Assembly: GCF_030295935.1 (NCBI RefSeq)
Contig: NZ_AP027362.1
Coordinates: forward strand, 372,001 to 436,000
Source: Thalassotalea piscium
Lineage (GTDB): Bacteria > Pseudomonadota > Gammaproteobacteria > Enterobacterales > Alteromonadaceae
Direction of reading: 5' to 3'
DNA length: 64,000 nt
The translations under genes and the position numbers were made by a program. The notes beneath the pieces are model-generated. The model did not search any database, had not been told where the DNA came from, and was given only the letters and a program-made list of their open reading frames with translations. Shown here in pieces: positions 56,421-64,000 of this stretch. Position 1 is the stretch's first letter. Each line of letters opens with the position of its first letter.

Positions 56421-56762
56421 TTAGACATGCTCTGAAGGTGGCATTCGACTTATTGCACTATCAGGCCAGTCAGTAAAAGGAAAAGGGTATTGCTCAGTAT
56501 TTATCGTTAAAAACTGATTAATTTGATAAGTGTAAGTATTTAAACTTTGCCCTAATTTCAATAACGGCCGATTAGGCTTGTTAGTAAACAATAAAGTAAT
56601 AAATTGAAAAATAGCAATTAAGCTAATAAAAAAGCGGACAAAGCCAGATATAAAAGCGAAGAAAAGCATTACTAGGCCGCGCTTCCATATACCAAATTGT
56701 TTCCAAGACTTTTCTGTTGTTTTTTCTTGGCCAAATAGTTCATCTTCTAAATCTTGTCTCAT
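56421..56762 (-). CDS. DUF4389 family membrane protein
   Basis: 113 residues. A hydrophobic core (RGLVMLFFAFISGFVRFFIS... through about residue 60) is followed by LGQSLNTYTYQINQFLTINTEQYPFPF and DWP, the DUF4389 pattern. An RBS (AGGAG) precedes the ATG. It probably sits in the inner membrane; function is unknown. It is convergent with efp. Confidence 0.8.
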   Translation of the reverse strand: MRQDLEDELFGQEKTTEKSWKQFGIWKRGLVMLFFAFISGFVRFFISLIAIFQFITLLFTNKPNRPLLKLGQSLNTYTYQINQFLTINTEQYPFPFTDWPDSAISRMPPSEHV

Positions 56763-56954
56763 TGCAGACTCCTAAAGTATTTGTGTTATCTCTGAACCTT
56801 ATATAGCAATGTTAGGGCCAATCTTATTTATATTTATTTATCAGTCACTTAAGTTTCTTTAGGGTTAAGGGGAAATGTTAATAATCTAATGAAGTAGTGA
56901 AAAACGCTAACTTTTATTCAAATAATAAAAAGCCCGCAATTGCCTGTCTCTTGA

Positions 56955-58337
56955 TCACATTTTCAGATCAAGAGATTGGGCTAATTCATAGCCTTCAAGG
57001 ATGGTTTGCAATTTAAACCATCCTTCCCATAATCGCTCCCACCCGACACGGCCATTACGTTTTGAATCGTGCCAACCCGCTAACTTCCCAAGGTTAATGT
57101 AAGCCCAATAAAGGCTTGGTGCCGTTGTCGGTGGTTTTGATTTTTCTCGTTTTGTCCATAGCAACTTCCACGCTAACGGACTTAAAACCGTTTCACAACT
57201 ATGCTTTTCTGCTTCTTTCTTATTAAGGCCAAGGTAACGAAGTTGATGAAGGCGTGCGGCAATAAACGCTAATATCACAATCACCTTTTCTAAATTGTCT
57301 TTACTTTGCATACGTAAATCTTCTACTTGAGTACCGCCGCTTTTCCACGCTTTGTGGAACTCTTCAATTAACCAGCGTTTTTCATAGTAGGTCAATACTT
57401 TTTCGGCTTCCTCTTTGCACGTCACAGGCTCAGATGTTAACAGGTGCCAACTTAATCCTTGGTCATTGTTTTCTTCCTGACAACCCACATAATAGAGAGA
57501 TACCGAAGCGCCTTTTTTATTCGCTGGCATTTTTACATCAACTTTGGCATAACGTATTTGACAAGAAGCCTCCCGCGCTTTGCGTCCGCCTTTTTGCCTC
57601 ACCGAAACAATACGTTGACCTGCTGATTTTAACGACTCACTATATTGATAAAGTTTATTTTCACTTTGTTCAATGCAACGACTCTGCATTGAGCGCACGA
57701 CAAAACGTTGCTGCCTCGCTGTTTTATAAGTCAGGTATTCAATAATATCTGACTCTCTATCACACACTGAAATTACCTTATTCATTGTTGAACCTAGACG
57801 GGGAGTCATCGCTTCTGATGCTTGCTCCCACTTATAGCTTTCTTTGTCTTCGTACGCTCGGCTGGCATGGCGATTATTTTGGCCGTACAAACTGACGTCT
57901 CGTGTCCATCGTTTTTGCTCAATCAGACCAACAACATGCTGCTGCTCAGGGGCAAATAGCAATACGGAATGAGCATGCATGCCACGCGAACGCTTATTCG
58001 AAGTGGTATGCCCCATTTCATCGCGAATCGTTTGATGTTTAAATTCAAGTGATGTGGTGTCTTCTAAAGCAAGTAGGCAATCATAATCTTTAACTTTTGC
58101 TGCTGTTGCCTTAAAGCCAGCCTCAGCTATAGCTTGAGCATCAATAGCTTTATTACGAGTAAAACGATAGGCCGCTTCAATATCGGCTGTGGACGTAGAT
58201 GATTGCACGAGTGATTGCCCTAACTTGTTGGAAAGATTAGAGGCTAACACAACAAGTCGTTTAGCTCTGCGGGTATCGCCCAATTTTGCATGTAAAAATG
58301 TTTCTTCTGCCCATTGCTCTGAACTTGTTGTAAACAT
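56955..58337 (-). CDS. IS4 family (IS50/Tn5-type) transposase, copy 2
   Basis: 460 residues from the ATG at 58337. The protein is identical in every residue to copy 1 (52226-53608), with the same DDE residues and YREK signature. It is transcribed in the same direction as the S9 peptidase gene that precedes it. Confidence 0.95.
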   Translation of the reverse strand: MFTTSSEQWAEETFLHAKLGDTRRAKRLVVLASNLSNKLGQSLVQSSTSTADIEAAYRFTRNKAIDAQAIAEAGFKATAAKVKDYDCLLALEDTTSLEFKHQTIRDEMGHTTSNKRSRGMHAHSVLLFAPEQQHVVGLIEQKRWTRDVSLYGQNNRHASRAYEDKESYKWEQASEAMTPRLGSTMNKVISVCDRESDIIEYLTYKTARQQRFVVRSMQSRCIEQSENKLYQYSESLKSAGQRIVSVRQKGGRKAREASCQIRYAKVDVKMPANKKGASVSLYYVGCQEENNDQGLSWHLLTSEPVTCKEEAEKVLTYYEKRWLIEEFHKAWKSGGTQVEDLRMQSKDNLEKVIVILAFIAARLHQLRYLGLNKKEAEKHSCETVLSPLAWKLLWTKREKSKPPTTAPSLYWAYINLGKLAGWHDSKRNGRVGWERLWEGWFKLQTILEGYELAQSLDLKM

Positions 58338-58394
58338 AGAAATCCACCTCATCACTGAATAAATGGATCAGATCACGTTCTGTACAATAAGTTC

Positions 58395-58428
58395 ATAAAA
58401 AAATCCCTCGATTTTTATCGAGGGATTT
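58395..58428 (-). terminator. Terminator inside the IS left end (copy 2)
   Basis: The same 12-bp hairpin as in copy 1 (58401-58412 with 58417-58428). The minus-strand T-run faces transcripts coming from the S9 peptidase gene. Confidence 0.88.
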
Positions 58429-58479
58429 GTGTAGGAAAGACAGGCAATTGCAGGCTTTGATAGAAAAGTAGCTTATAGT

Positions 58480-60795
58480 TTAGTGAGACTTATTCATCAA
58501 GTGCTCGTTGAAATATTCTGTCATCATGGTTTTTAAATGTAAGGTTGTACCCGCACCTTCATAAATACCGTGGCTACGATTAGGGTACGACATGAAATCG
58601 AACTGACGATTGTGTTTTATAAGCTCGTTTATCAAGCGTTCAGCTCCTTGATAATGCACGTTGTCGTCACCGGTACCATGAATTAATAACAACTTGCCTT
58701 GTAAGTTTTTAGCATGGGTTATTGGTGATCCTTGTTTGTAGCCTTCTTCATACTCAGGTAATAATCCAGAGTAACGCTCTTGGTAAATAGTGTCGTATAG
58801 CTTTTGATCTGGCACCGGAGCTAAAGAAATACCAACATGATATTGTTCGGGGTAGCGAAACATCATATTTAACGTCATTGAACCACCACCAGAGTGCCCC
58901 CAAATGCCGACTCGATCTGTATCGATATAGTCCCATCGTTTCGCCATAGCTTTTAATGCATCAGACTGGTCGCGAGAAGATAAAACACCTACCGCACCAT
59001 AAACTTGCTTACGCCATTCTCTGCCCTTAGGTGCTCGAGTACCACGGTTATCAATTGATGCTAGTATATAGCCTTGATTGGCTAACATTTGATCCCAAAG
59101 GTAAGCGTTTCCACGCCATCTGTCTTGAACGGTTTGTCCCCACGCTTCACCATAAACATAAAAAATGATTGGGTATTTTTTACTGGGATCAAAATCAGCA
59201 GGGCGAGTAATATAGCCATCCAACACAAGGCCGTCTTGAGCTGTTACTTGAAAAAACTCGGTAGTCGCTTTATTGAGTAATGCGAGCTTTTCTACCAACG
59301 CTTTATTGTCCATCATCAGGTGCTTAGTTTGATGACCGTCAACTTTAATCAACCTTATTTGAGTGGGTTGTTCGAACGTTGAATGTGAATGAATTGCCCA
59401 TTGACCATCGTCAGATATTTGGTAGCTATTTGAACCAGCAAACTCATCAGGAGTGAGCTTTTGATTAACTACACTTGCATCTAATTTACTTCTATATAAA
59501 TAACGTTGCGCTACATTTTCAGGAGAAGCAATGAAGTACAACCAACCATTTTTTTCATCAACAGCTTCAATACTTACCGTATCAAAATTACCAGGAGTTA
59601 AGTCTAGTTTTGTTTTACCATCTCTAGATATTTTATAAAAATGACGCCAGCCACTTGTTTCACTTGTCCAGATAAAAGACTGGCCATTTTCAATCCACTT
59701 AGCATCTATTATACCATCAAGAAAAAACTCATCTTTTTCAGTATAAATTTTTCTGACGGTGCCAGTGTCGGCGTTAGTTAGGTATAAATGATCTGTATCT
59801 TGCTTACGGTTTAAATGTTGTACTAATATCTCTTTACTGTTACCACTCCAGTTCATACGTGGAATATACATATCGCGTGAGTTATTAGGTAGTTGAGCCC
59901 AAACGGTTTTAGATGTTGTTAAGTCGACAATACCAATTTTGGCAAGCGCATTTGTTTCTCCAACTTTAGGGTAAGGAAATTTAGTGATAGTAGGGTAAAG
60001 TTCATCAGTGTTATTAATCATGATAAAGTCTTTACTGCCATTAGTATCAAGTTGCCAATACGCTATTTTGCTATCGTCAGGGCTCCAACGAAAACCGTCT
60101 TTTATCGTAAATTCTTCTTCATAAACCCAATCAAATAAGCCGTTGATAATGCCATTACCTGCATCATGTGTTAGCTGTTTTATTTTATTATTAGCGAGGG
60201 TTTCAACGTAGATGTTGTTCTCGAACACATAAGCAACCTTCTCTGCATCAGACGAAAACTTAGCGAACATTAACGTGCTAGGTTTCGCTAAGTTGCTACC
60301 TAATTGTGCTAATTGATTACTCTGAAGCGTTAGTACCCAATAATCGCCTCGGCTGTTAGAGCGCCATACTCGTTTACTATTTGTATAAATAAGTAGCTTT
60401 TTCTTATCGTCAGACCAAATATAGTCATCAATAGCTAAAGGCTTGTCTTCACCTTTTGGTGTAAGCTGCTCCGCGCTTATTAATACTTTTCGCTCTAATG
60501 TTTCTGGGTTATAGATAACAATGTCTTTACCAATACTTTTTGTTTTACCCGTATCATCTTTTATCTTTGTTGCTGAGTTTTCTATCGTGGTGTAGCCTGA
60601 ACCATCAGTTAACCAGCGAATACGGCCAATGCTGTCAGCCTTAAACTCTTTATCTTGATATATTTTTTCAACAGTCAATTGTGGCACTGCTGTGGTTTTA
60701 TTTGAATGGGTGGTATTATTTACCGAGGTACTTTGACAAGCGGTTAAAGTAATGGCGATGCTTGTATAGGCGAACCAATGAATAATTTTTTTCAT
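58480..60795 (-). CDS. Dipeptidyl-peptidase IV-like S9 peptidase, lipoprotein
   Basis: 771 residues with a lipobox (AITLTAC at about 14-20). The beta-propeller carries DWVYEEEF near residue 220, the paired Glu motif by which DPP IV enzymes bind the substrate N-terminus. The hydrolase domain has Ser in GHSGGGS (about residue 634), Asp in GTGDDNVHYQ and His in NRSHGIYEG. It therefore likely removes X-Pro dipeptides from peptides in the periplasm or at the outer membrane. TTGTATACAA 41 bp upstream is shared with the other S9 locus. Its terminator is interrupted by IS copy 2. Confidence 0.93.
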   Translation of the reverse strand: MKKIIHWFAYTSIAITLTACQSTSVNNTTHSNKTTAVPQLTVEKIYQDKEFKADSIGRIRWLTDGSGYTTIENSATKIKDDTGKTKSIGKDIVIYNPETLERKVLISAEQLTPKGEDKPLAIDDYIWSDDKKKLLIYTNSKRVWRSNSRGDYWVLTLQSNQLAQLGSNLAKPSTLMFAKFSSDAEKVAYVFENNIYVETLANNKIKQLTHDAGNGIINGLFDWVYEEEFTIKDGFRWSPDDSKIAYWQLDTNGSKDFIMINNTDELYPTITKFPYPKVGETNALAKIGIVDLTTSKTVWAQLPNNSRDMYIPRMNWSGNSKEILVQHLNRKQDTDHLYLTNADTGTVRKIYTEKDEFFLDGIIDAKWIENGQSFIWTSETSGWRHFYKISRDGKTKLDLTPGNFDTVSIEAVDEKNGWLYFIASPENVAQRYLYRSKLDASVVNQKLTPDEFAGSNSYQISDDGQWAIHSHSTFEQPTQIRLIKVDGHQTKHLMMDNKALVEKLALLNKATTEFFQVTAQDGLVLDGYITRPADFDPSKKYPIIFYVYGEAWGQTVQDRWRGNAYLWDQMLANQGYILASIDNRGTRAPKGREWRKQVYGAVGVLSSRDQSDALKAMAKRWDYIDTDRVGIWGHSGGGSMTLNMMFRYPEQYHVGISLAPVPDQKLYDTIYQERYSGLLPEYEEGYKQGSPITHAKNLQGKLLLIHGTGDDNVHYQGAERLINELIKHNRQFDFMSYPNRSHGIYEGAGTTLHLKTMMTEYFNEHLMNKSH

Positions 60796-60835
60796 CTCAT
60801 CTCAACATAGGTTAAATTTTATAACGTACTTTAAA

Positions 60836-60845
60836 TTGTATACAA
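60836..60845. promoter_or_regulatory. TTGTATACAA motif upstream of the DPP IV-like gene
   Basis: A perfect 10-bp palindrome, identical to the centre of the 40-bp palindrome at 49123-49162. Its position 41 bp upstream of the start codon is suitable for an operator or activator site. A shared regulator of the two S9 peptidases is inferred. Confidence 0.5.
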
Positions 60846-60971
60846 AGTTTTAACAATGTAATTGGTCGACTATTTCTTACTATTTAACCGACATTTTATT
60901 GAAAAAAAAGAACTTGCCCCAATTTAGAGTGAAATTGGTAATTTTATTTACAGAAAATCAAAAGGTTAACT

Positions 60972-61916
60972 ATGCAAAAAGCACTTGAAATATCTGCATT
61001 AAAAAAAGTCTATAAAGGTGGCTTTGAAGCATTAAAAGGTATTGATTTAACAGTAAATGAAGGTGACTTTTTCGCACTATTAGGTCCAAACGGTGCAGGT
61101 AAGTCGACCACTATTGGTGTTATAACTTCGTTGGTAAATAAAACCTCTGGGCAGGTAAAAGTATTTGGACACGATCTTGATACAGACCTAGAAGCAGCCA
61201 AAAGTTATATAGGCTTAGTGCCACAAGAATTTAATTTTAACCAGTTTGAGTCGTTAATCACCATTTTAGTTAATCAAGCTGGCTACTACGGTGTTAATCG
61301 TGCGTTAGCATTTCAACGAGCTGAAAAGTATTTAAAACAACTCGACTTATGGGATAAGCGAAATGACGCCGCGCGAATGCTATCAGGCGGAATGAAAAGG
61401 CGCTTAATGATAGCGCGCGCGTTAATGCATGAACCTAAAATGCTAATCCTCGACGAGCCTACTGCTGGTGTTGACATTGAACTTCGTCGCTCAATGTGGG
61501 AGTTTTTACGAGAGTTAAATAAACAAGGTATAACAATTATTTTAACGACGCACTATCTAGAAGAAGCCGAAATGCTGTGTAGAAATATTGCGATTATTGA
61601 CTCTGGCAGCATCATTGAAAATACCACAATGAAGTCGTTGTTAGCGACATTAGATATTGAAACCTTTGTATTGGATCATAATGCATTAAATTTAACTCCC
61701 GAATTAGACGGGTTTGATTACCGCATTATTGATGAACACACCTTAGAAGTCGACGTTAAAAAATCACAAAGTATTAACCAAGTCTTTATTCAACTTTCGC
61801 AACAAGGAGTTGATGTAAAAAGTATGCGCAACAAGTCTAATCGACTCGAAGAGTTGTTTGTTACTTTAGTGAGCAATAGTAAGTTATCAACAGAACAAGC
61901 GGTAGGAGCTAAATAA
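60972..61916 (+). CDS. yadG: ABC transporter ATP-binding protein YadG
   Basis: 314 residues. Walker A GPNGAGKSTT (about 38-47), Q-loop in LVPQEFNFN, signature LSGGMKRRL, Walker B MLILDEPTAGVD and the H-loop TTHYLEEAE are all intact. It aligns closely with E. coli YadG over its whole length. It is the nucleotide-binding half of an ABC-2 exporter whose cargo is unknown. The stop overlaps the yadH ATG by one base (TAATG). Confidence 0.93.
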   Translation: MQKALEISALKKVYKGGFEALKGIDLTVNEGDFFALLGPNGAGKSTTIGVITSLVNKTSGQVKVFGHDLDTDLEAAKSYIGLVPQEFNFNQFESLITILVNQAGYYGVNRALAFQRAEKYLKQLDLWDKRNDAARMLSGGMKRRLMIARALMHEPKMLILDEPTAGVDIELRRSMWEFLRELNKQGITIILTTHYLEEAEMLCRNIAIIDSGSIIENTTMKSLLATLDIETFVLDHNALNLTPELDGFDYRIIDEHTLEVDVKKSQSINQVFIQLSQQGVDVKSMRNKSNRLEELFVTLVSNSKLSTEQAVGAK

Positions 61917-62689
61917 TGTCTTCAGCACGAAATATTGTTGCTTTAAAAAGTATTTTACATAAAGAAACCCATAGGTTTTTGCGCATTTGGGTGCAAACTC
62001 TTGTACCGCCAGCCATAACTATTAGCTTATATTTTGTTATTTTTGGCTCGCTTATTGGTGCTCGTATTGGTGAAATGGGTGGTTTCGATTATATGTCGTT
62101 TATTGTGCCAGGGCTTATCATGATGAGTGTTATCACCAATTCATATTCAAATGTAGCCAGTTCTTTTTTCAGCGCAAAGTGGCAACGTAATGTTGAAGAG
62201 ATGTTAGTTGCCCCTGTGCCAAACTGGGTGATAGTAGCCGGGTATGTTGGCGGCGGAATGGCTCGTGGTTTATTAGTTGGCTTAATCGTAACCGTTGTCG
62301 CGCTATTTTTTGTTGATATTCAAATACATAATATATGGGTAATAATTGCTACGGTTTGTTTAACCTCGGCAACATTTGCTTTAGGCGGGCTAATTAACGC
62401 TATTTTTGCGGGTAGCTTTGACGATATATCAATAATTCCTACGTTTATTTTAACTCCGTTGACCTATTTAGGTGGGGTTTTTTATTCGATTAGTTTGCTA
62501 CCTGAGTTTTGGCAAGGCGTGTCAAAATTAAATCCAATAGTTTATATGGTTAATGCGTTTAGATACGGCTTTTTAGGCACCTCTGATGTCAGTTTAACGG
62601 CTTCGTTTGGTGTATTATTAATTTTTATTGTGACATTGTTTGCTATTGCCATGACACTGATCACTAAAGGTATTGGTTTGCGTAGTTAA
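61916..62689 (+). CDS. yadH: ABC-2 type transporter permease YadH
   Basis: 257 residues with six membrane helices, typical for ABC-2 permeases. FVIFGSLIGARIGEMGGFDYMSFIVPG and NVEEMLVAPVPNWVIV are family landmarks. It pairs with YadG. Known E. coli relatives have no firm substrate. Confidence 0.93.
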   Translation: MSSARNIVALKSILHKETHRFLRIWVQTLVPPAITISLYFVIFGSLIGARIGEMGGFDYMSFIVPGLIMMSVITNSYSNVASSFFSAKWQRNVEEMLVAPVPNWVIVAGYVGGGMARGLLVGLIVTVVALFFVDIQIHNIWVIIATVCLTSATFALGGLINAIFAGSFDDISIIPTFILTPLTYLGGVFYSISLLPEFWQGVSKLNPIVYMVNAFRYGFLGTSDVSLTASFGVLLIFIVTLFAIAMTLITKGIGLRS

Positions 62690-62699
62690 GCCTAAGTTA

Positions 62700-63401
62700 A
62701 TGAGTATAGGATCAATGACAAATTCTGAAACGGTGGGTGACTCTAAAGCAATTGTAACTAACCAAACAGGCGTGCATGAAAATCTTGAAAAAATAGTGCT
62801 TAAGCACCTAATTCATGCGTCGCAAAAACCTATTCAAGCGCACACCCAAGAAGCGTTTAACCTTGTAAACGAAAGGGTGCAACAACACCAAGGCGAGATA
62901 ATTTTTGATTCTTGCTGTGGTGTTGGCCAAAGTACCCGTTTACTCGCGAAAATGAACCCAACGGCCTTGGTGATTGGTGTTGATAAATCTGCGCATCGCA
63001 TTAACCGAAATGACAGTGTACTAGTTGATCAAACTAACACACATCAAGTTGAAAACTTTATGCTGGTGAGAGCCGACTTAAATGATTTTTATCGTTTAGC
63101 TGTTGCAGCAAAGTGGCAGGTGAGTAAACATTATATTCTTTACCCAAACCCTTGGCCTAAATCTAAACATATTCAAAGACGTTGGCATGGTAGCGCTGTT
63201 TTTCCAGAGATGCTCAAACTTTGCAACACCCTAATTTTGCGTAGTAATTGGCGTTTGTATTTAGAAGAGTTTCAATTTGCTGCATCGTTAGCGGGTAAGC
63301 ACGGAGACATTACACTAGTTGAAGATCAGCAAGCATTAACGCCATTTGAAGCAAAATATAGAGCGAGCGGCCAGCAATGTTGGCAACTACTTATTAAATA
63401 A
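62700..63401 (+). CDS. TrmB-like SAM-dependent methyltransferase
   Basis: 233 residues from the ATG at 62700; an ATG at 62715 is equally possible because neither has a strong RBS. The Rossmann motif I is IIFDSCCGVGQSTRLLA, and HYILYPNPWPKSKHIQRRWH matches the DPWPK...RR segment of tRNA (guanine-46-N7)-methyltransferases. The Cys pair in place of the usual GxG start and the extended N-terminus separate it from canonical TrmB, so it may be a paralogue. It starts 10 bp after yadH and is probably co-transcribed. Confidence 0.8.
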   Translation: MSIGSMTNSETVGDSKAIVTNQTGVHENLEKIVLKHLIHASQKPIQAHTQEAFNLVNERVQQHQGEIIFDSCCGVGQSTRLLAKMNPTALVIGVDKSAHRINRNDSVLVDQTNTHQVENFMLVRADLNDFYRLAVAAKWQVSKHYILYPNPWPKSKHIQRRWHGSAVFPEMLKLCNTLILRSNWRLYLEEFQFAASLAGKHGDITLVEDQQALTPFEAKYRASGQQCWQLLIK

Positions 63402-63580
63402 ATTGTCACTTACCCTTAACGATGAGGGTGTGGTGAAAAAGACTAACTTTTAGTCTATAAACAAAACTATTTGTGCCTGCTATTCATCTGATGTGTTTTT
63501 TATTGTTTAATAACAAGTGGTTATGTTTTGGTATGTTACTTGTAACCTAATATTATAAATAAATATAAAGGAGTCGAGTG

Positions 63581-63679
63581 ATGAATCGTAATATTAAAAA
63601 AAATGTATTAATGGTGGCATTTAGTAGCTTGGTAATGATTGAATTAGCATTAGTATACTTTGCCTCTTTACTAAGCTAG
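63581..63679 (+). CDS. 32-residue single-helix membrane peptide
   Basis: Reads MNRNIKKNVLMVAFSSLVMI then a short hydrophobic tail ending SLLS and TAG. AAAGGAG lies about 8 bases before the ATG, one of the best RBS in the window. A basic N-terminus and one hydrophobic helix (about 9-31) predict an inner-membrane peptide. It is 106 bp upstream of the panP-like gene. No family is recognised. Confidence 0.6.
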   Translation: MNRNIKKNVLMVAFSSLVMIELALVYFASLLS

Positions 63680-63785
63680 TTGATAATAAGCACGAAAAAT
63701 ACAAGACATTTACGGTAAATTTTATTAAAGTGCCGATCTTATTATAAATCGTTTTCACAGCCCTAATTATATAAAGTGAATGTCT

Positions 63786-64000
63786 ATGACCGCGAATAAG
63801 CGTGCGCCAAAAGCTACAGCTACAGAAGAGTCGCTACACCGCATTTTTACTATTCCAGAAGCGCCTGACTCAACTTTGGGGCGAATAGAACAAGAAATAT
63901 CGCAAAATCTAGCGGGCTTTCTTGGTGATCATATTGTTGCTAAAGATCATTTATTAACATCAATTGAAAAAGACTTTGCAAGCTCAGCTATACCTGAAGA
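63786..64000 (+). CDS. panP: PanP-like pyridoxal-dependent aspartate 1-decarboxylase, N-terminal part
   Basis: The first 71 codons of a gene that runs off the window. The N-terminus contains SLHRIFTIPEAPDSTLG and later FASSAIPE, a pattern I associate with the PLP-dependent aspartate decarboxylases (PanP) of Vibrio and Shewanella that supply beta-alanine for pantothenate. ATG codons at 63780 and 63786 are both in frame. The PLP site lies beyond the window, so the call rests on the N-terminus alone. Confidence 0.6.
   Translation, partial: MTANKRAPKATATEESLHRIFTIPEAPDSTLGRIEQEISQNLAGFLGDHIVAKDHLLTSIEKDFASSAIPE

Larger units (their letters stand above)
56944..58443 (-). mobile_element. IS50/Tn5-like insertion sequence (IS4 family), copy 2
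   Basis: A 1500-bp element in inverted orientation to copy 1 and with the same ends. It is flanked by the 8-bp duplication GCAATTGC (56936-56943 and 58444-58451). The joined flanks rebuild an AAAGCC...GGCTTT hairpin with a minus-strand T-run 30 bp past the S9 peptidase stop at 58480, i.e. that gene's terminator. The inverted pair encloses about 3.3 kb that could flip by recombination. Confidence 0.93.

Noticed and set aside
52112-58451. Composite transposon made of two inverted IS copies
   Set aside because: Each copy has its own matching 8-bp duplication, different between copies, and the enclosed genes (efp, epmB) are housekeeping. Two independent insertions explain the arrangement.

Overview
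This window is chromosomal DNA from an AT-rich marine gammaproteobacterium, most likely Alteromonadales and close to Colwellia or Thalassotalea. That placement is inferred from recognisable proteins (FadBA, GroESL beside FxsA, EpmB/EF-P, YadGH, NorR/NnrS, a CIO-type cytochrome bd), from several secreted peptidases with a TonB-dependent receptor, and from small inverted-repeat elements scattered between genes. No rRNA, tRNA, CRISPR array, prophage or conjugative module was seen.

Layout. 1-7.4 kb: two secreted metalloproteases sharing a C-terminal domain, then the fadBA beta-oxidation operon. 7.4-8.6 kb: a guanidine-II riboswitch in front of a guanidinium exporter gene (gdx/sugE) split by a 265-bp inverted-repeat element, then a small membrane protein. 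8.6-15.2 kb: topB, then a nitric-oxide response locus (cysteine-rich mini-protein, NnrS, small membrane protein, three NorR boxes, norR, His-rich periplasmic protein). 15.3-24.4 kb: M14 peptidase, acetyltransferase, Mn-dependent pyrophosphatase, a gbsR-cydA-cydB operon and fbp. 24.5-32.5 kb: a DUF5117-type metalloprotease, a MocR-like regulator, elbB, and the aroQ-accB-accC operon. 32.7-36.9 kb: a compact periplasmic binding protein / porin / GGDEF-EAL module. 37-43.7 kb: dsbD-cutA, fxsA, groES-groEL with a heat-shock promoter, and a DsbB/DsbA-like pair. 43.7-52.1 kb: AbgT transporter, VC0807-type membrane protein, and an S9 peptidase divergent from a TonB-dependent receptor across a 40-bp perfect palindrome. 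52.1-58.4 kb: two apparently identical 1500-bp IS50/Tn5-like insertion sequences in inverted orientation flanking DUF3016, epmB, efp and DUF4389 genes. 58.5-64 kb: a dipeptidyl-peptidase IV-like lipoprotein, yadGH, a TrmB-like methyltransferase, a 32-residue membrane peptide and the start of a panP-like decarboxylase.

How it fits together. Secreted and periplasmic peptidases, a TonB receptor and AbgT suggest a protein- and peptide-scavenging lifestyle, with fatty-acid oxidation and synthesis genes alongside. The NorR/NnrS and CIO oxidase loci suggest tolerance of nitric oxide and of changing oxygen. The most unusual features are in the non-coding DNA. Both IS50-like copies sit in the centre of a Rho-independent terminator hairpin, each in the same orientation as the gene it follows and each bringing its own terminator. 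Three families of non-autonomous inverted-repeat elements occur: one copy is nested inside another family, one has split gdx, and one supplies the last base of the cydB stop codon.
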